A stretch of DNA of 64,000 bases from Rhodospirillaceae bacterium (GCA_947476695.1 CANJRD010000015.1:22700-86699); one strand, 5' to 3'; positions 35,571 to 43,784 are shown, counted from the stretch's first letter. Translations and numbers: made by a program. The notes: a model not told the origin generated them from the sequence alone.

Positions 35571-36734
35571 TCACATCACCTGAAGCTCGGCCTGCAACGC
35601 ACCGGCCGACTTGATCGCCTGAAGGATGGAGATCATGTCGCGGGGCGTCACGCCGAGCGAGTTCAAGCCATCGACGAGTTCCTGCAAGGACACGCCGCCG
35701 CTGACGACGGCCAGCTTCTTGCCCTGGCCTTCGTCGACTTCGATATCGGTTCGCGGGACGACGACCGTCGTGCCGGTCTCCGAGAACGGCGCCGGCTGAG
35801 ACACCTGCGGCGTTTCGGTAATACGGATCGTCAAGTTGCCCTGGGCAATAGCGACCGTTGAGATGCGGACGTCGTCGCCAATCACGACAAGGCCGGTGCT
35901 CTCATCGATCACCACGCGTGCCGGGCGATCCGGCTCGACCTGCAGCTGTTCGATCTTGGTCATCAGATCGACGTTGGTGCCGGCGAAGCCTTCGGGAATG
36001 CGCAACAGCACGGTGCCCGGATCCAGCGACATCGAGGCCGAGGTCCCGAGCAAAGCGTTGATCGCGTCGGAGATGCGTTGCGCGGTGGTGAAATCCGGAT
36101 TGCGCAGCGCGATCTTCATCTCCGGCAGATCCAGTTCGCGGAAGTCGATTTCGCGTTCGACGATCGCGCCCGAAGGGATGCGGCCGGTCGTCGGCACGCC
36201 ACGCACGATCGAAGCGCCGGCGCCCTGCGCCGCGAAGCCGCCAACCTGCAGTTCGCCTTGCGCGACGGCATAGACTTCGCCGTCGGCGCCCAGCAGCGGG
36301 GTGACGACAAGCGTGCCGCCCTGCAGCGAGCTGGCATTGCCGAGCGAACTAACGGTGATGTCGATGCGATTGCCGCGGCGCGAGAACGGCGGCATTGTCG
36401 CGGTCACCATCACCGCGGCGACGTTCTGCGTATCGAGAATGTCGGTGCGGACGTTGATGCCCAAGCGCTCGAGCATGCCGATCAAGCTTTCCTTGGTCGG
36501 CGCGATTTTCTTGATGTCGTCGCCGGTGTTCTTCAAGCCGGTGACAAGGCCGTAGCCCACCAGCGTGTTCTCGCGAACGCCCTCGAACTGCGCGATGTCC
36601 TTGATGCGCGAAGTCGCGGCTTGGGCCTGGCTGGCCGTCAGCATCAGCAGCGCGAACATGATCACGTGAATGCCGACGAACCACACCCGGTCGATCAGGT
36701 GGGTGGCATCAGTGGAAGCAACCGGACGACGCAT
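35571..36734 (-). CDS. flgI: Flagellar P-ring protein FlgI
   Basis: Periplasmic P-ring subunit around the rod. 387 residues from the ATG at 36734 (GAGG 8 bases upstream), with a long signal peptide whose hydrophobic core is VGIHVIMFALLMLTASQAQA. Family motifs: RIKDIAQFEGVRENTLVGYG, LVTGLKNTGDDIKK, MPPFSRRGNRIDITVSSLGN and ASSLQGGTLVVTPLLGADGE. It is first in the flgI-J-N-K-L operon, with a sigma-54 promoter at 36806-36821 and a palindrome at 36914-36932. The frame extends upstream to 36938, but that part has no family similarity. Confidence 0.96.
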   Translation of the reverse strand: MRRPVASTDATHLIDRVWFVGIHVIMFALLMLTASQAQAATSRIKDIAQFEGVRENTLVGYGLVTGLKNTGDDIKKIAPTKESLIGMLERLGINVRTDILDTQNVAAVMVTATMPPFSRRGNRIDITVSSLGNASSLQGGTLVVTPLLGADGEVYAVAQGELQVGGFAAQGAGASIVRGVPTTGRIPSGAIVEREIDFRELDLPEMKIALRNPDFTTAQRISDAINALLGTSASMSLDPGTVLLRIPEGFAGTNVDLMTKIEQLQVEPDRPARVVIDESTGLVVIGDDVRISTVAIAQGNLTIRITETPQVSQPAPFSETGTTVVVPRTDIEVDEGQGKKLAVVSGGVSLQELVDGLNSLGVTPRDMISILQAIKSAGALQAELQVM

Positions 36735-36805
36735 CGTATCAACCTCGTTTTTTGTACGCCGAACACGCCTTGCGGGCGACGCACACACAATTCCGAAGAG
36801 GTAGA

Positions 36806-36821
36806 TGCGAAAATCGTGCCA
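36806..36821 (-). promoter_or_regulatory. Sigma-54 promoter for the flgI-J-N-K-L operon
   Basis: Minus strand reads TGGCACGATTTTCGCA, one mismatch from TGGCACG-N4-TTGCA and with exact -24/-12 spacing. Start near 36796, giving a leader of about 60 nt. Confidence 0.78.
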
Positions 36822-36913
36822 AAGATTGGGGCCCGTAACCCACTGAAAACGTGAATATTTATGGGCCGTTAAGAGCCGCCGCGGGGGCGCATGAGGGCAT
36901 AAGCGTCCGACAA

Positions 36914-36932
36914 CCCGGCAACTCTTGCCCGG
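36914..36932. promoter_or_regulatory. ftr-like palindrome between flgI and fliX (candidate FlbD site)
   Basis: CCCGGCAACTCTTGCCCGG contains the perfect dyad GGCAA-CTC-TTGCC at 36917-36929. It is centred about 127 bp upstream of the predicted flgI start and also lies in front of fliX, so it may activate one and affect the other. FlbD binding is inferred from Caulobacter. Confidence 0.6.
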
Positions 36933-37027
36933 TTGCATGGCGGGAAGGCCTAGGCGAGGATGATTCCGCCGTGACCTCAGAGGGTTGCGGGCCAGAATCT
37001 ACGATGTGGGCGGAAGGCCCAGCTTCC

Positions 37028-37477
37028 TTGAAGGTCGAAGGTCCCAAGTCCTCATCCGCCGCCTCCGGTGCGCGCAAGACGCAAGGGCCCAGCCGCGCGT
37101 CGTCGGGTGAATTCGCTTCGGAACTCGACCGCGTCTCCGGTGCCGATGAAGCCGAATCGGCTCCGGCGGTGGAAGGCGGGGCCGGCGTTGCCGGCGTGGT
37201 GGGTATCCTGGCGGCGCAGAATGTCGACGATCGCGATGCCAGCCCTCAGGAGCGTCGCCGTCGCGCGCAGCGCGGCATGGAACTGCTGGATCGTCTGGAA
37301 GAAGTTCGCCGCGGTCTGTTGCTGGGGACCATCCCAAAAGATCGCTTGGCCGAACTCGCGCGCATGGTGCGCGACAAGCGCGAACGCGGTGCCGATCCCA
37401 TGATCTCGCGCCTGTTGGATGAAATCGAATTGCGGGCTTCGGTCGAATTGGCGAAGCTCGGTCTCCCGGTCGGCTGA
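37028..37477 (+). CDS. fliX: Flagellar assembly regulator FliX
   Basis: FliX couples early basal-body assembly to FlbD-dependent transcription in Caulobacter, and is divergent from flgI there as here. The C-terminal part is diagnostic: RRRRAQRGMELLDRLEEVRR, then a helix and LDEIELRASVELAKLGLP. I prefer the TTG at 37028, which gives MKVEGPKSSS, the N-terminus usual for the family, with GGAAGG about 10 bases upstream. An in-frame ATG at 37004 adds eight residues, and the frame is open to 36851. Length is 149 residues from the TTG. Confidence 0.88.
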   Translation: MKVEGPKSSSAASGARKTQGPSRASSGEFASELDRVSGADEAESAPAVEGGAGVAGVVGILAAQNVDDRDASPQERRRRAQRGMELLDRLEEVRRGLLLGTIPKDRLAELARMVRDKRERGADPMISRLLDEIELRASVELAKLGLPVG

Positions 37478-37552
37478 GGCCGAAACAATAAAATCGTTTT
37501 GTAACAATGCCTTAATACGCCAGGTGGTGCCCGCCTGGCGGTAAAGCCGTAC

Positions 37553-37581
37553 TTGCGGCGGGACGGGCGGCCACATATATT
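37553..37581 (+). promoter_or_regulatory. Sigma-70-type promoter of dksA
   Basis: TTGCGG, a 17-base spacer, TATATT. Just upstream, CGCCAGG and CCTGGCG (37518-37540) form a 7-bp inverted repeat with a nine-base loop that could be an operator or the weak end of the fliX transcript. Confidence 0.5.
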
Positions 37582-37623
37582 CCGCCGCGCTCAGGGCTGC
37601 GGTTCCTAGGGGTACTCTCGTCG

Positions 37624-38040
37624 ATGAACATCACGGTGGCACACGATTACCGACCCTCGGAAAAAGAACCATTCATGAACCCGAAACAGCAGGAGTACTT
37701 CCGTCGGAAGCTCCTGTCGTGGCGGGCGGAACTCTTGAAAGAGTCGGAAGAGACTCTTGAGAGTCTTCAGGAAGGTAATCTTCAGGAACCGGACATGGCC
37801 GATCGCGCCTCCGCCGAGATGGAGCGTGCCTTCGAACTGCGGACGCGGGATCGCGCGCGCAAGCTCATCTCCAAGATCGACGCTGCGCTGGGCCGCATCG
37901 AAGACGGCTCTTACGGATACTGCGAAGAGACCGGTGAACCGATCAGCCTCAAGCGCCTTGAAGCGCGCCCGATCGCCACACTCAGCCTCGAAGCGCAGGA
38001 GCGTCACGAGCGCATGGAACGCACGCACCGCAGCGACTGA
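37624..38040 (+). CDS. dksA: RNA polymerase-binding transcription factor DksA
   Basis: Binds the RNA polymerase secondary channel and works with ppGpp. 138 residues with the coiled coil and the tip motif DMADRA (DxxDxA) at about residues 59-64. The C-terminal zinc-finger region keeps only one of four cysteines: CEET replaces CxxC and SLEA replaces the second pair. This cysteine-poor form is common in Alphaproteobacteria and should not bind zinc in the classical way. An ATG at 37675 is an alternative start. A strong terminator follows at 38083. Confidence 0.94.
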   Translation: MNITVAHDYRPSEKEPFMNPKQQEYFRRKLLSWRAELLKESEETLESLQEGNLQEPDMADRASAEMERAFELRTRDRARKLISKIDAALGRIEDGSYGYCEETGEPISLKRLEARPIATLSLEAQERHERMERTHRSD

Positions 38041-38082
38041 TCGCGATCCCCCGGAGGGACGGTGTACAGACTGGATTTTCAA

Positions 38083-38107
38083 GGGCGCCTCATGTGGCGC
38101 CCTTTTT
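38083..38107 (+). terminator. Rho-independent terminator of dksA
   Basis: GGGCGCC, six-base loop, GGCGCCC, then five T residues. A textbook terminator 42 bases after the dksA stop. Confidence 0.95.
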
Positions 38108-38129
38108 ATATGTGACGAGTAAGCCGGCC

Positions 38130-38861
38130 ATGAAGAAAGCTCACGCCTCCGCGCTCGGTCGCATCGAATTGGTGCGAAACAGAAGCGGCGCGCTCACCTA
38201 TCGCCAACGCGGCGGCAATCAGACCACCGTCGATGCCAGGGGTGTGAGCGTCGATACCTACATTCACCTGCTGTACGGCCTGTTGATGCAGACGTCGGCG
38301 CGGCGGATTCTGATGATCGGCTGCGGCGGGGGCACACTTGCTACGATGATGGCGGCCGAAGGCCGCGCGGTGACGGTCATCGATATCGATCCGGTCGCAT
38401 TCAAACTGGCGCGCAAACACTTCGGCCTGCCGCGCGGTGTCGACTGCAAGGTCGCCGATGGGCTCGCCTTCATGCAGGTCACCCGCGCGCGGTTCGACGC
38501 GGTCGTGCTCGACGCCTTCATCGGCGAAGACATCCCAAAGCAATTCCTCGGGCCGGACTTCAGCCACGCCGCGCGGCGGTGTCTTCGCAAAGACGGCGTG
38601 CTGTTCGTCAATGTCTGCCTCGGGCGCGGGCAGCGCACGGCCGACGATCTGACTTTGATGCTGAAGCGTGACGGCTGGAAAGCGCGTTTGCTGGATCGCC
38701 ACCGCAGTTCGGAACGCAACGCCATCGTGATGGCCGGCGCGGTACAAAGCTTGCGCCCGCCCAGGCTGACGATTGTGCCTGAAGTGGAAGTGGCGCGGCT
38801 GAAGGCGGAAATGAGGGCGATGAAGTTCCGTCGCCCGAAAGCCAAAAAGGCGTCCCGCTAA
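38130..38861 (+). CDS. Spermidine-synthase-like methyltransferase-fold protein
   Basis: 243 residues with a Rossmann-type nucleotide-binding core: ILMIGCGGGTLATMMAAEGR, then VTVIDIDPVAFKLARKHFGL and a FDAVVLDAFIGEDIPKQFL segment, the layout of spermidine synthase and related SpeE-like proteins. The polyamine-binding residues cannot be confirmed by eye. The last 25 residues are Lys/Arg-rich (MKFRRPKAKKASR), unusual for SpeE and suggestive of nucleic acid or phosphate contact. I start at the ATG at 38130; an upstream GTG at 38094 lies inside the dksA terminator. Confidence 0.75.
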   Translation: MKKAHASALGRIELVRNRSGALTYRQRGGNQTTVDARGVSVDTYIHLLYGLLMQTSARRILMIGCGGGTLATMMAAEGRAVTVIDIDPVAFKLARKHFGLPRGVDCKVADGLAFMQVTRARFDAVVLDAFIGEDIPKQFLGPDFSHAARRCLRKDGVLFVNVCLGRGQRTADDLTLMLKRDGWKARLLDRHRSSERNAIVMAGAVQSLRPPRLTIVPEVEVARLKAEMRAMKFRRPKAKKASR

Positions 38862-38874
38862 GGACGCCTTTTCA
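38845..38874. terminator. Terminator overlapping the end of the SpeE-like gene
   Basis: AAAAGGCGTCC, six-base loop containing the TAA stop, GGACGCCTTTT. The A and T runs on both sides let it work in both directions, toward the convergent FlaF-like gene. Confidence 0.85.
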
Positions 38875-38902
38875 GCAACGGTAAGTTCGGCAGGGTCCCG
38901 CC

Positions 38903-39256
38903 TTAGGCGGAGCGCTTTTCGAGCAGGCCTTCGGAAATCTGCAGGTTCGCGTTCGTCAGCGCGTCAATCGTCTTGGCGTTCGCGCCGTTCTGCATTTCGA
39001 AGGTCTTCTGAACAACGAAGCTGGAGAGGCGGATCAAGTTGTCCTTGATCGAGATCGGGAGCGGGTTTTCCGCCTGGGAGACCAGGGTGCGGATGCCGAC
39101 CCAAACTTGAAGATTGTGGTCCAACGCGGCGGCGAGGCGCTTTTCATCCTTCGCCTCAAACGCGCGGGAAATATCGAGGGCGGCCTGGGTGAGTGCGAGC
39201 GCGTCTTCTTCGAAGACGGTCAGCTCGGCATTCCAGCTCTGCGTCATCATGTTCAT
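38903..39256 (-). CDS. Second FlaF-like protein
   Basis: 117 residues from the ATG at 39256, which has AGGGGA about 7 bases upstream. It matches FlaF (23210-23608) in order and spacing of motifs: LALTQAALDISRAFEAKDE, LDHNLQVWVGIRTLVSQAEN, then PISIKDNLIRLSSFVVQKTF. Residue identity is low, so it is an old paralogue and not a recent copy. It lacks an adjacent flbT. Likely helps control flagellin synthesis or export, perhaps for one specific flagellin. Confidence 0.75.
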   Translation of the reverse strand: MNMMTQSWNAELTVFEEDALALTQAALDISRAFEAKDEKRLAAALDHNLQVWVGIRTLVSQAENPLPISIKDNLIRLSSFVVQKTFEMQNGANAKTIDALTNANLQISEGLLEKRSA

Positions 39257-39680
39257 GGGTGTATCCCCTGCTAGTGAACTTACCGTGTGAGCGCGGTTCA
39301 TGCCCGTTCCCACGGGTGCCAATCTGGCGGGGAATGGTTAACAAACGGTTTTACGATTACGGGTCACTTACGCCCTGCCGCCCGCCGAGGTTGCGACCTC
39401 CAGCGGCCGATAAAGTGCTGTTAATACTCGTAAAAATCACCGCAAAGCACGGAAAATCTTAGGTTTAGTAAGGCTGTTATGAACGGCAAAGATTGGATTA
39501 CGGGTTCCCGAAAAGGCGAAAATCAGGATTTTCCGCACATCCGATTGGTAGAATCGCGCCCGGAAACAGAGAAAGGCCTCTCGCCGAAGCCCGGGGCGGC
39601 GAGACTCGGGGAATGCGGGTGGCGGCTTGTATAGCGACTCTACGCACGCGGTCGCGCGTGCTGTCGCTCGATGTGGGTGC
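39257..39680. other. Intergenic region of about 420 bases upstream of the FlaF-like gene
   Basis: No open frame with convincing coding character on either strand. A CtrA-type half-site GTTAAC is present near 39347 with a degenerate partner (TTAA-N7-TTTT). Base composition around 39410-39500 is more AT-rich than the surroundings, consistent with a promoter region for the minus-strand FlaF-like gene. Confidence 0.45.
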
Positions 39681-39865
39681 CTAGTTGAGAACCGAAAATG
39701 CTCTCACAATCTCATCCAACAGTTTGTCTGCTGCATCCTTGTTCGCGCGGTGAACGTCCGCGCTGATGACGTACGAGTTCCCGTTGAACGCGGGATTTGG
39801 GCGAAACGCGAGGTAGGCCTTTGCATTACGACGATGGTCAGCCCTGGCCGACCGTCAAGACTCAC
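39681..39865 (-). pseudogene. Frameshifted remnant of a small gene
   Basis: A minus-strand frame ending at 39681 encodes a convincing C-terminus: KAYLAFRPNPAFNGNSYVIS and then KDAADKLLDEIVRAF. It has no start codon, because a stop lies at 39855-39857. A second frame just upstream, from a GTG at 39865, reads SLDGRPGLTIVVMQ. A one-base shift near 39827 would join them into a protein of about 62 residues. I do not recognise the family. It lies beyond the flgH terminator and looks like gene debris. Confidence 0.35.
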
Positions 39866-39876
39866 GCCATATGCAC

Positions 39877-39910
39877 AAAAAAGAAGCCGGTGGGACGTGC
39901 CCACCGGCTT
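39877..39910 (-). terminator. Rho-independent terminator of the flgF-G-A-H operon
   Basis: On the minus strand AAGCCGGTGGG, five-base loop, CCCACCGGCTT, then CTTTTTT. A perfect 11-bp stem located about 100 bases after the flgH stop. Confidence 0.93.
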
Positions 39911-40007
39911 GAGTTTGCTTCTGTGCCGCGGCCATGGTGTGCGGCGATGCAGAAGGGTCGACGGGCGCGGCGATGAACGCCGTGGCCGTCGAAAGGAAAC
40001 TTCAGGT

Positions 40008-40772
40008 CTAGAACGGGAACAGGATGTCGAAGATCTGCTGGCCGTAGCGGGGCTGCTGCACATCGGTGAGCGTGCCGCGGCCGCCGTACGAGATCCGCGC
40101 TTCGGCGATCTTGTTCCACGGAATGGTATTGTCGGAAGCGATGTCTTCCGGACGGATGACGCCGGCGACGAGCAGTTCGCGCAGTTCGCCGTTCACGCGC
40201 ACTTCCTGGCGGCCCGCGATGGCGAGGTTGCCGTTCGGCAGCGTCTGCAGCACGACGGCGGCGAGGCTGATGTTCACGGATTCACTGCGGCCGATTGCAC
40301 CCTGGCCCTGGTAGTTGCTGGTCGACGTCCCGCTGACGGCCGGCGTGGCCTGCGTCGCCGCGGCGCCCGCCGTGGTGCCGGTGCCGAACGCGGTGATGGT
40401 CTTGCCGAGGAAGTTTGGCAGGCTTGCGCCTTCGGTCGTCGCGCGTGTGCGGGTGGTATTGTTCTGCAGCGTGGCGGACTCGTTGTTGATCGCCACGGTC
40501 ACGGTTAGTACGTCGCCGACCTGCTTCGCGCGTTGGTCCTTGAAGAAGGCGCGTGCGCCCGGACGCCACAGCGAGTTGGCGTTCGGCTCCAGTATCATCG
40601 GCGTCGGCATAGGCATGCTGACCGGACGATAGTCCTTCTGCTCCGTCGGATTGGTGATCGGCGAGATCGCCGGGTTCTGGCCGACGCGTGACAGGCGTTC
40701 GGCGGCCGAGCAGGCGCACAGGCTGGTGGCAGCGAGCAGCGCGAGGACGAGGCGGGCGGGAGACTTCTTCAT
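40008..40772 (-). CDS. flgH: Flagellar L-ring lipoprotein FlgH
   Basis: Outer-membrane ring subunit. 254 residues from the ATG at 40772 (AAGGA 7 bases upstream); the open frame extends to 41351 but only as an overlap of flgA. Signal peptide with lipobox LCAC, lipidated Cys21. Family motifs: SLWRPGARAFFKDQRAKQVG, DVLTVTVAINNESATLQNNT, and PNGNLAIAGRQEVRVNGELR, ending near YGQQIFDILFPF. It is last in flgF-flgG-flgA-flgH and is followed by a strong terminator. Confidence 0.96.
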   Translation of the reverse strand: MKKSPARLVLALLAATSLCACSAAERLSRVGQNPAISPITNPTEQKDYRPVSMPMPTPMILEPNANSLWRPGARAFFKDQRAKQVGDVLTVTVAINNESATLQNNTTRTRATTEGASLPNFLGKTITAFGTGTTAGAAATQATPAVSGTSTSNYQGQGAIGRSESVNISLAAVVLQTLPNGNLAIAGRQEVRVNGELRELLVAGVIRPEDIASDNTIPWNKIAEARISYGGRGTLTDVQQPRYGQQIFDILFPF

Positions 40773-40816
40773 GGCACTATCCTTTTTGGACTTTTTTGTA
40801 GCTTTGTCGTTGCGGC

Positions 40817-42187
40817 TTATTGCATCGCGCTTTGTTGCGCGCCGATCTTCACGGTGTTGCTGTCGATGACGGTGGCTTCGACGGTGTTCTGGCTCTTGAT
40901 GTTGGTGACGCGGATCGCTTCCGACACGCCGCCGTCTTCCATCGCCTTGCCTTGAACCGTCAGTTTCATGCCGCCGACCTGATAGATGATGGTGACGAGC
41001 GAGCCGCGCGCTACGACCTTCGGACGCACCACATCGATGGCGCGCAACGGCTGACCGGCGCGGATCGGACGGGTGACTGCACGGCCGCTGAGCAGGTTGG
41101 CGTCGGTGATGACGCCGTATTCGAGTTGGTTGTCGGTCACGGACACCCAGTTGATGTCGCTTTTGGCGACCACGGTGCCGTTCGGAATGTCGCGCGCGGC
41201 GACCGCCATCGACACTTGACGCACGGAGAGCACGTCGCCGCGGCGGATCGCAACGCCGGCCGGGACGAAGCTGCGCGGCGATTTGCCCAGCAGGTATTCC
41301 TTGTCGACCACGGCATCGGCCGGGAGGTCGGCCGCGTTCAGTGTGGTCCACATGATCGCGGCTTCGCCGATGACGCCGTCGCGGCGCATGTCGCTACGCA
41401 GCACCGGCACGTCGACCAGCGACAGACGTGCAACGTCGGTCTGGCGGATCGGGCGATGCGGCTGCACGTAGACCTTGGGAGTCTTGCCGATCAGGAAGGC
41501 AGCGTCGGTCACGAAGTCGCCTTTGATCTGCTCTTCGGGCACATCCATCATTTCGATGGCGTCCTGGGTGATGACGCCGGTGCGGGTCAGCTCAGCTTTC
41601 AGCACGGGCACCGACACGGTCGGGATCGCGCTGCCGCGCAGCTGCAGGAACTGCGGGTTGCCATCAGAGCCGGCGATTTCGAGCACCGCGTTGAAAGCCT
41701 TCGTCGCGCTGTCGAAGTAGGATTCACGCACGACGACCGGCGGCATCGCTTCGGCTGGCACGACCATCGTGGGCAGAACGCCGACCGGCTTCAGACCGAA
41801 GCGTTCCGGCATACCCTTCAGGATCAGGTCGCCCTTCAGGCTCGCGAGGATGTCGGTCGGAGACACCGTCTGTCCCGGGCGGAACACGACCGCACGGTCA
41901 AACTGATCCCCCGGTTTCCACTCGACGCTGTAGGTGCGCGCCAGGTTGGCGAGCACGTCCGGAGCCAGCACCAGACGTTGGCCCGGGCGCGGGCTCTGGG
42001 CGACGACGCGGTCCTGATAGCTGGTCAGGCCCGTGAACAGGTCCCCCAACCGAACGCCCGGTCGGGTGACCGTGACGTTCGTGTTGAGATGCACCACTTC
42101 CGTCGGTTCCGGGCCGAGATTGGCGCCCGTCGCAGCGGCGGAAAACAGAGCGATCGTTGCGGCGATCGTGGTGATGAAGCGGACCAT
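40817..42187 (-). CDS. flgA: P-ring assembly chaperone FlgA, enlarged with three SAF-like modules
   Basis: Periplasmic chaperone for FlgI. 456 residues from the ATG at 42187 (signal peptide TTIAATIALFSAAATG), about twice the usual length. The C-terminal SAF module (residues about 326-456, with VAARDIPNGTVVAKSDINWV, then RPIRAGQPLRAIDVVRPKVV and MKLTVQGKAMEDGG) is the classical FlgA/ChpT-like part. Upstream, residues about 193-255 and 260-322 are two more copies of the same pattern (VPVLKAELTRTGVITQDAIE; VPVLRSDMRRDGVIGEAAIM). A GTG two codons earlier is an alternative start. It sits between flgG and flgH. Confidence 0.92.
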   Translation of the reverse strand: MVRFITTIAATIALFSAAATGANLGPEPTEVVHLNTNVTVTRPGVRLGDLFTGLTSYQDRVVAQSPRPGQRLVLAPDVLANLARTYSVEWKPGDQFDRAVVFRPGQTVSPTDILASLKGDLILKGMPERFGLKPVGVLPTMVVPAEAMPPVVVRESYFDSATKAFNAVLEIAGSDGNPQFLQLRGSAIPTVSVPVLKAELTRTGVITQDAIEMMDVPEEQIKGDFVTDAAFLIGKTPKVYVQPHRPIRQTDVARLSLVDVPVLRSDMRRDGVIGEAAIMWTTLNAADLPADAVVDKEYLLGKSPRSFVPAGVAIRRGDVLSVRQVSMAVAARDIPNGTVVAKSDINWVSVTDNQLEYGVITDANLLSGRAVTRPIRAGQPLRAIDVVRPKVVARGSLVTIIYQVGGMKLTVQGKAMEDGGVSEAIRVTNIKSQNTVEATVIDSNTVKIGAQQSAMQ

Positions 42188-42210
42188 ATTCACAAACCTA
42201 TCCCGACCTA

Positions 42211-43005
42211 TTAGCCGCCAAGCCGTGACAGGGTGGACGACATCTCGTCGGCCGCGGTGACGACCTTCGAGTTCATTTCGTACGCACGCTGGGCGCTGAT
42301 CAGGTTCGTGATTTCGGATACGACGTTGACGTTCGAGCTTTCCAGGAAGCCCTGGAGCAGCGAGCCGTAACCGGCCTTGCCCGGGGTCGAGATCGTCGGC
42401 TGGCCGGACGCAGGCGTCTGAAGCAGCAAGTTGTTGCCGATGGCGTCGAGACCGGCTTCGTTCGGGAAGATGGCGAGCTGGACCTGGCCGGCCTGCGAGG
42501 GGGCGACGACGCCGTCCTGCTTGTAGAAGATCTGACCCTGCGGGTTGATGGTGATCGAGGTCGCGTCCGTCGGGATCGCGCCGACGCCCTGCACGGTGAA
42601 GCCGTCGTGCGTGACGACCTGGCCGGTGGGCGACAGCTGGAACGAACCGTCGCGGGTGTAGGCAATCTGGCCCGTCGGCATCTGGATCTGGAAGTAGCCC
42701 TTGCCCTGGATGGCGACGTCGAGCGAATTGTCGGTCGACTGCAGGCTGCCCTGCTCGTTGATGCGGTACACGGCGGCGGTCTTCACGCCGAGGCCGAGCT
42801 GCACACCCGCCGGGACGATGGTGCCGGTGTCCGACGAGGTCGAACCGATGCGGCGCAGATCCTGGTACAGCAGGTCATTGAACTCTGTACGGCGGCGTGT
42901 GTACGCCGTCGTGTTCATGTTCGCGATGTTGTTCGAGATCACTTCGACGTTGGTCTGCTGAGCTTGCATACCGGTGGCGGCGATCGAAAGAGCGCGGATT
43001 GCCAT
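42211..43005 (-). CDS. flgG: Distal rod protein FlgG
   Basis: 264 residues, the normal length for the major distal-rod subunit. N-terminal motif IAATGMQAQQTNVEVISNNI followed by NMNTTAYTRRRTEFNDLLYQ; central YFQIQMPTGQIAYTRDGSFQ; C-terminal ESSNVNVVSEITNLISAQRA. AGGA lies 10 bases before the ATG. It follows flgF after 32 bases and precedes flgA after 23 bases. Confidence 0.97.
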   Translation of the reverse strand: MAIRALSIAATGMQAQQTNVEVISNNIANMNTTAYTRRRTEFNDLLYQDLRRIGSTSSDTGTIVPAGVQLGLGVKTAAVYRINEQGSLQSTDNSLDVAIQGKGYFQIQMPTGQIAYTRDGSFQLSPTGQVVTHDGFTVQGVGAIPTDATSITINPQGQIFYKQDGVVAPSQAGQVQLAIFPNEAGLDAIGNNLLLQTPASGQPTISTPGKAGYGSLLQGFLESSNVNVVSEITNLISAQRAYEMNSKVVTAADEMSSTLSRLGG

Positions 43006-43037
43006 GGCTGTGGTCCTTTTCTTTCCGTTCTCTAGTC

Positions 43038-43784
43038 TTAGGCGGTCTGGCGGGTGAAGGTGTCAGCCGCCTGACGCTTACGTTGATGTTCTTCGTCGAC
43101 GAGCTTCGCGACGTCGGCATAGGCGCGATTGACGTTGATCAGGCGGGTCATTTCGGAGATCGCGTTGACGTTGCTGTCTTCCAGCACGCCCTGCGCGACC
43201 TTGGCCTGCGCGATGTCGATCGGCTGCTGACCGTCGGCGCGGAAGGCGGTGCCGTCCACAGCCTTCAGGTCGCGCTCGGAATCGAAGCGCACGACGCGCA
43301 TCTTGCCGACGGTGCGGCCGTCCTTGGTATGGATGGAGCCGTCGCCGTGGACGCTGATGTTCGCCGCGTTGTCGGGGATGGTAATCGGCTGACCGTCGCT
43401 GCCCAGCACCGGCTGTCCCACCTGGGTGACAAGCTGGGAATTGTTGTTGATCGTGAACGAGCCGGCACGGGTGTACTGCTCTTCGCCATTGGCGCCCTGC
43501 ACCACGAAGTAGCCTTCACCCTGCAGCGCGAAGTCGAACGTGTTGCCGGTGTAATTGAATGTGCCCTGGGCCCGGTTGCGCACCAGGCCGAAGTCGTGGG
43601 TGAACGCCACCTTGTCCGCGAAGGTGCGGTCGTCGTTGCGCGACTTGACGAGGTACTGGGAAAACAGCGTGTCCGACCCTTTGAATCCGGTCGTGTTCAC
43701 GTTGGCGAGGTTATTGGCGATAACCTCGAGCTGATTCCACAAGCCCTGCTGCCGCGAGAGCGCGATATATGTTGTGTTATCCAT
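43038..43784 (-). CDS. flgF: Proximal rod protein FlgF
   Basis: 248 residues from the ATG at 43784, giving MDNTTYIALSRQQGLWNQLE and the rod motif ANNLANVNTTGFKGSDTLFS. The frame is open upstream to 43937 without rod similarity. Central YFVVQGANGEEQYTRAGSFT and C-terminal EDSNVNAISEMTRLINVNRA are shared with FlgG. It is first of flgF-G-A-H, with a sigma-54 promoter at 43829-43844 and a perfect palindrome at 43933-43945. Confidence 0.96.
   Translation of the reverse strand: MDNTTYIALSRQQGLWNQLEVIANNLANVNTTGFKGSDTLFSQYLVKSRNDDRTFADKVAFTHDFGLVRNRAQGTFNYTGNTFDFALQGEGYFVVQGANGEEQYTRAGSFTINNNSQLVTQVGQPVLGSDGQPITIPDNAANISVHGDGSIHTKDGRTVGKMRVVRFDSERDLKAVDGTAFRADGQQPIDIAQAKVAQGVLEDSNVNAISEMTRLINVNRAYADVAKLVDEEHQRKRQAADTFTRQTA

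Noticed and set aside
40773..41351. N-terminal extension of flgH
   Set aside because: It overlaps flgA in another frame; the lipoprotein signal peptide begins at 40772 with a good ribosome-binding site.
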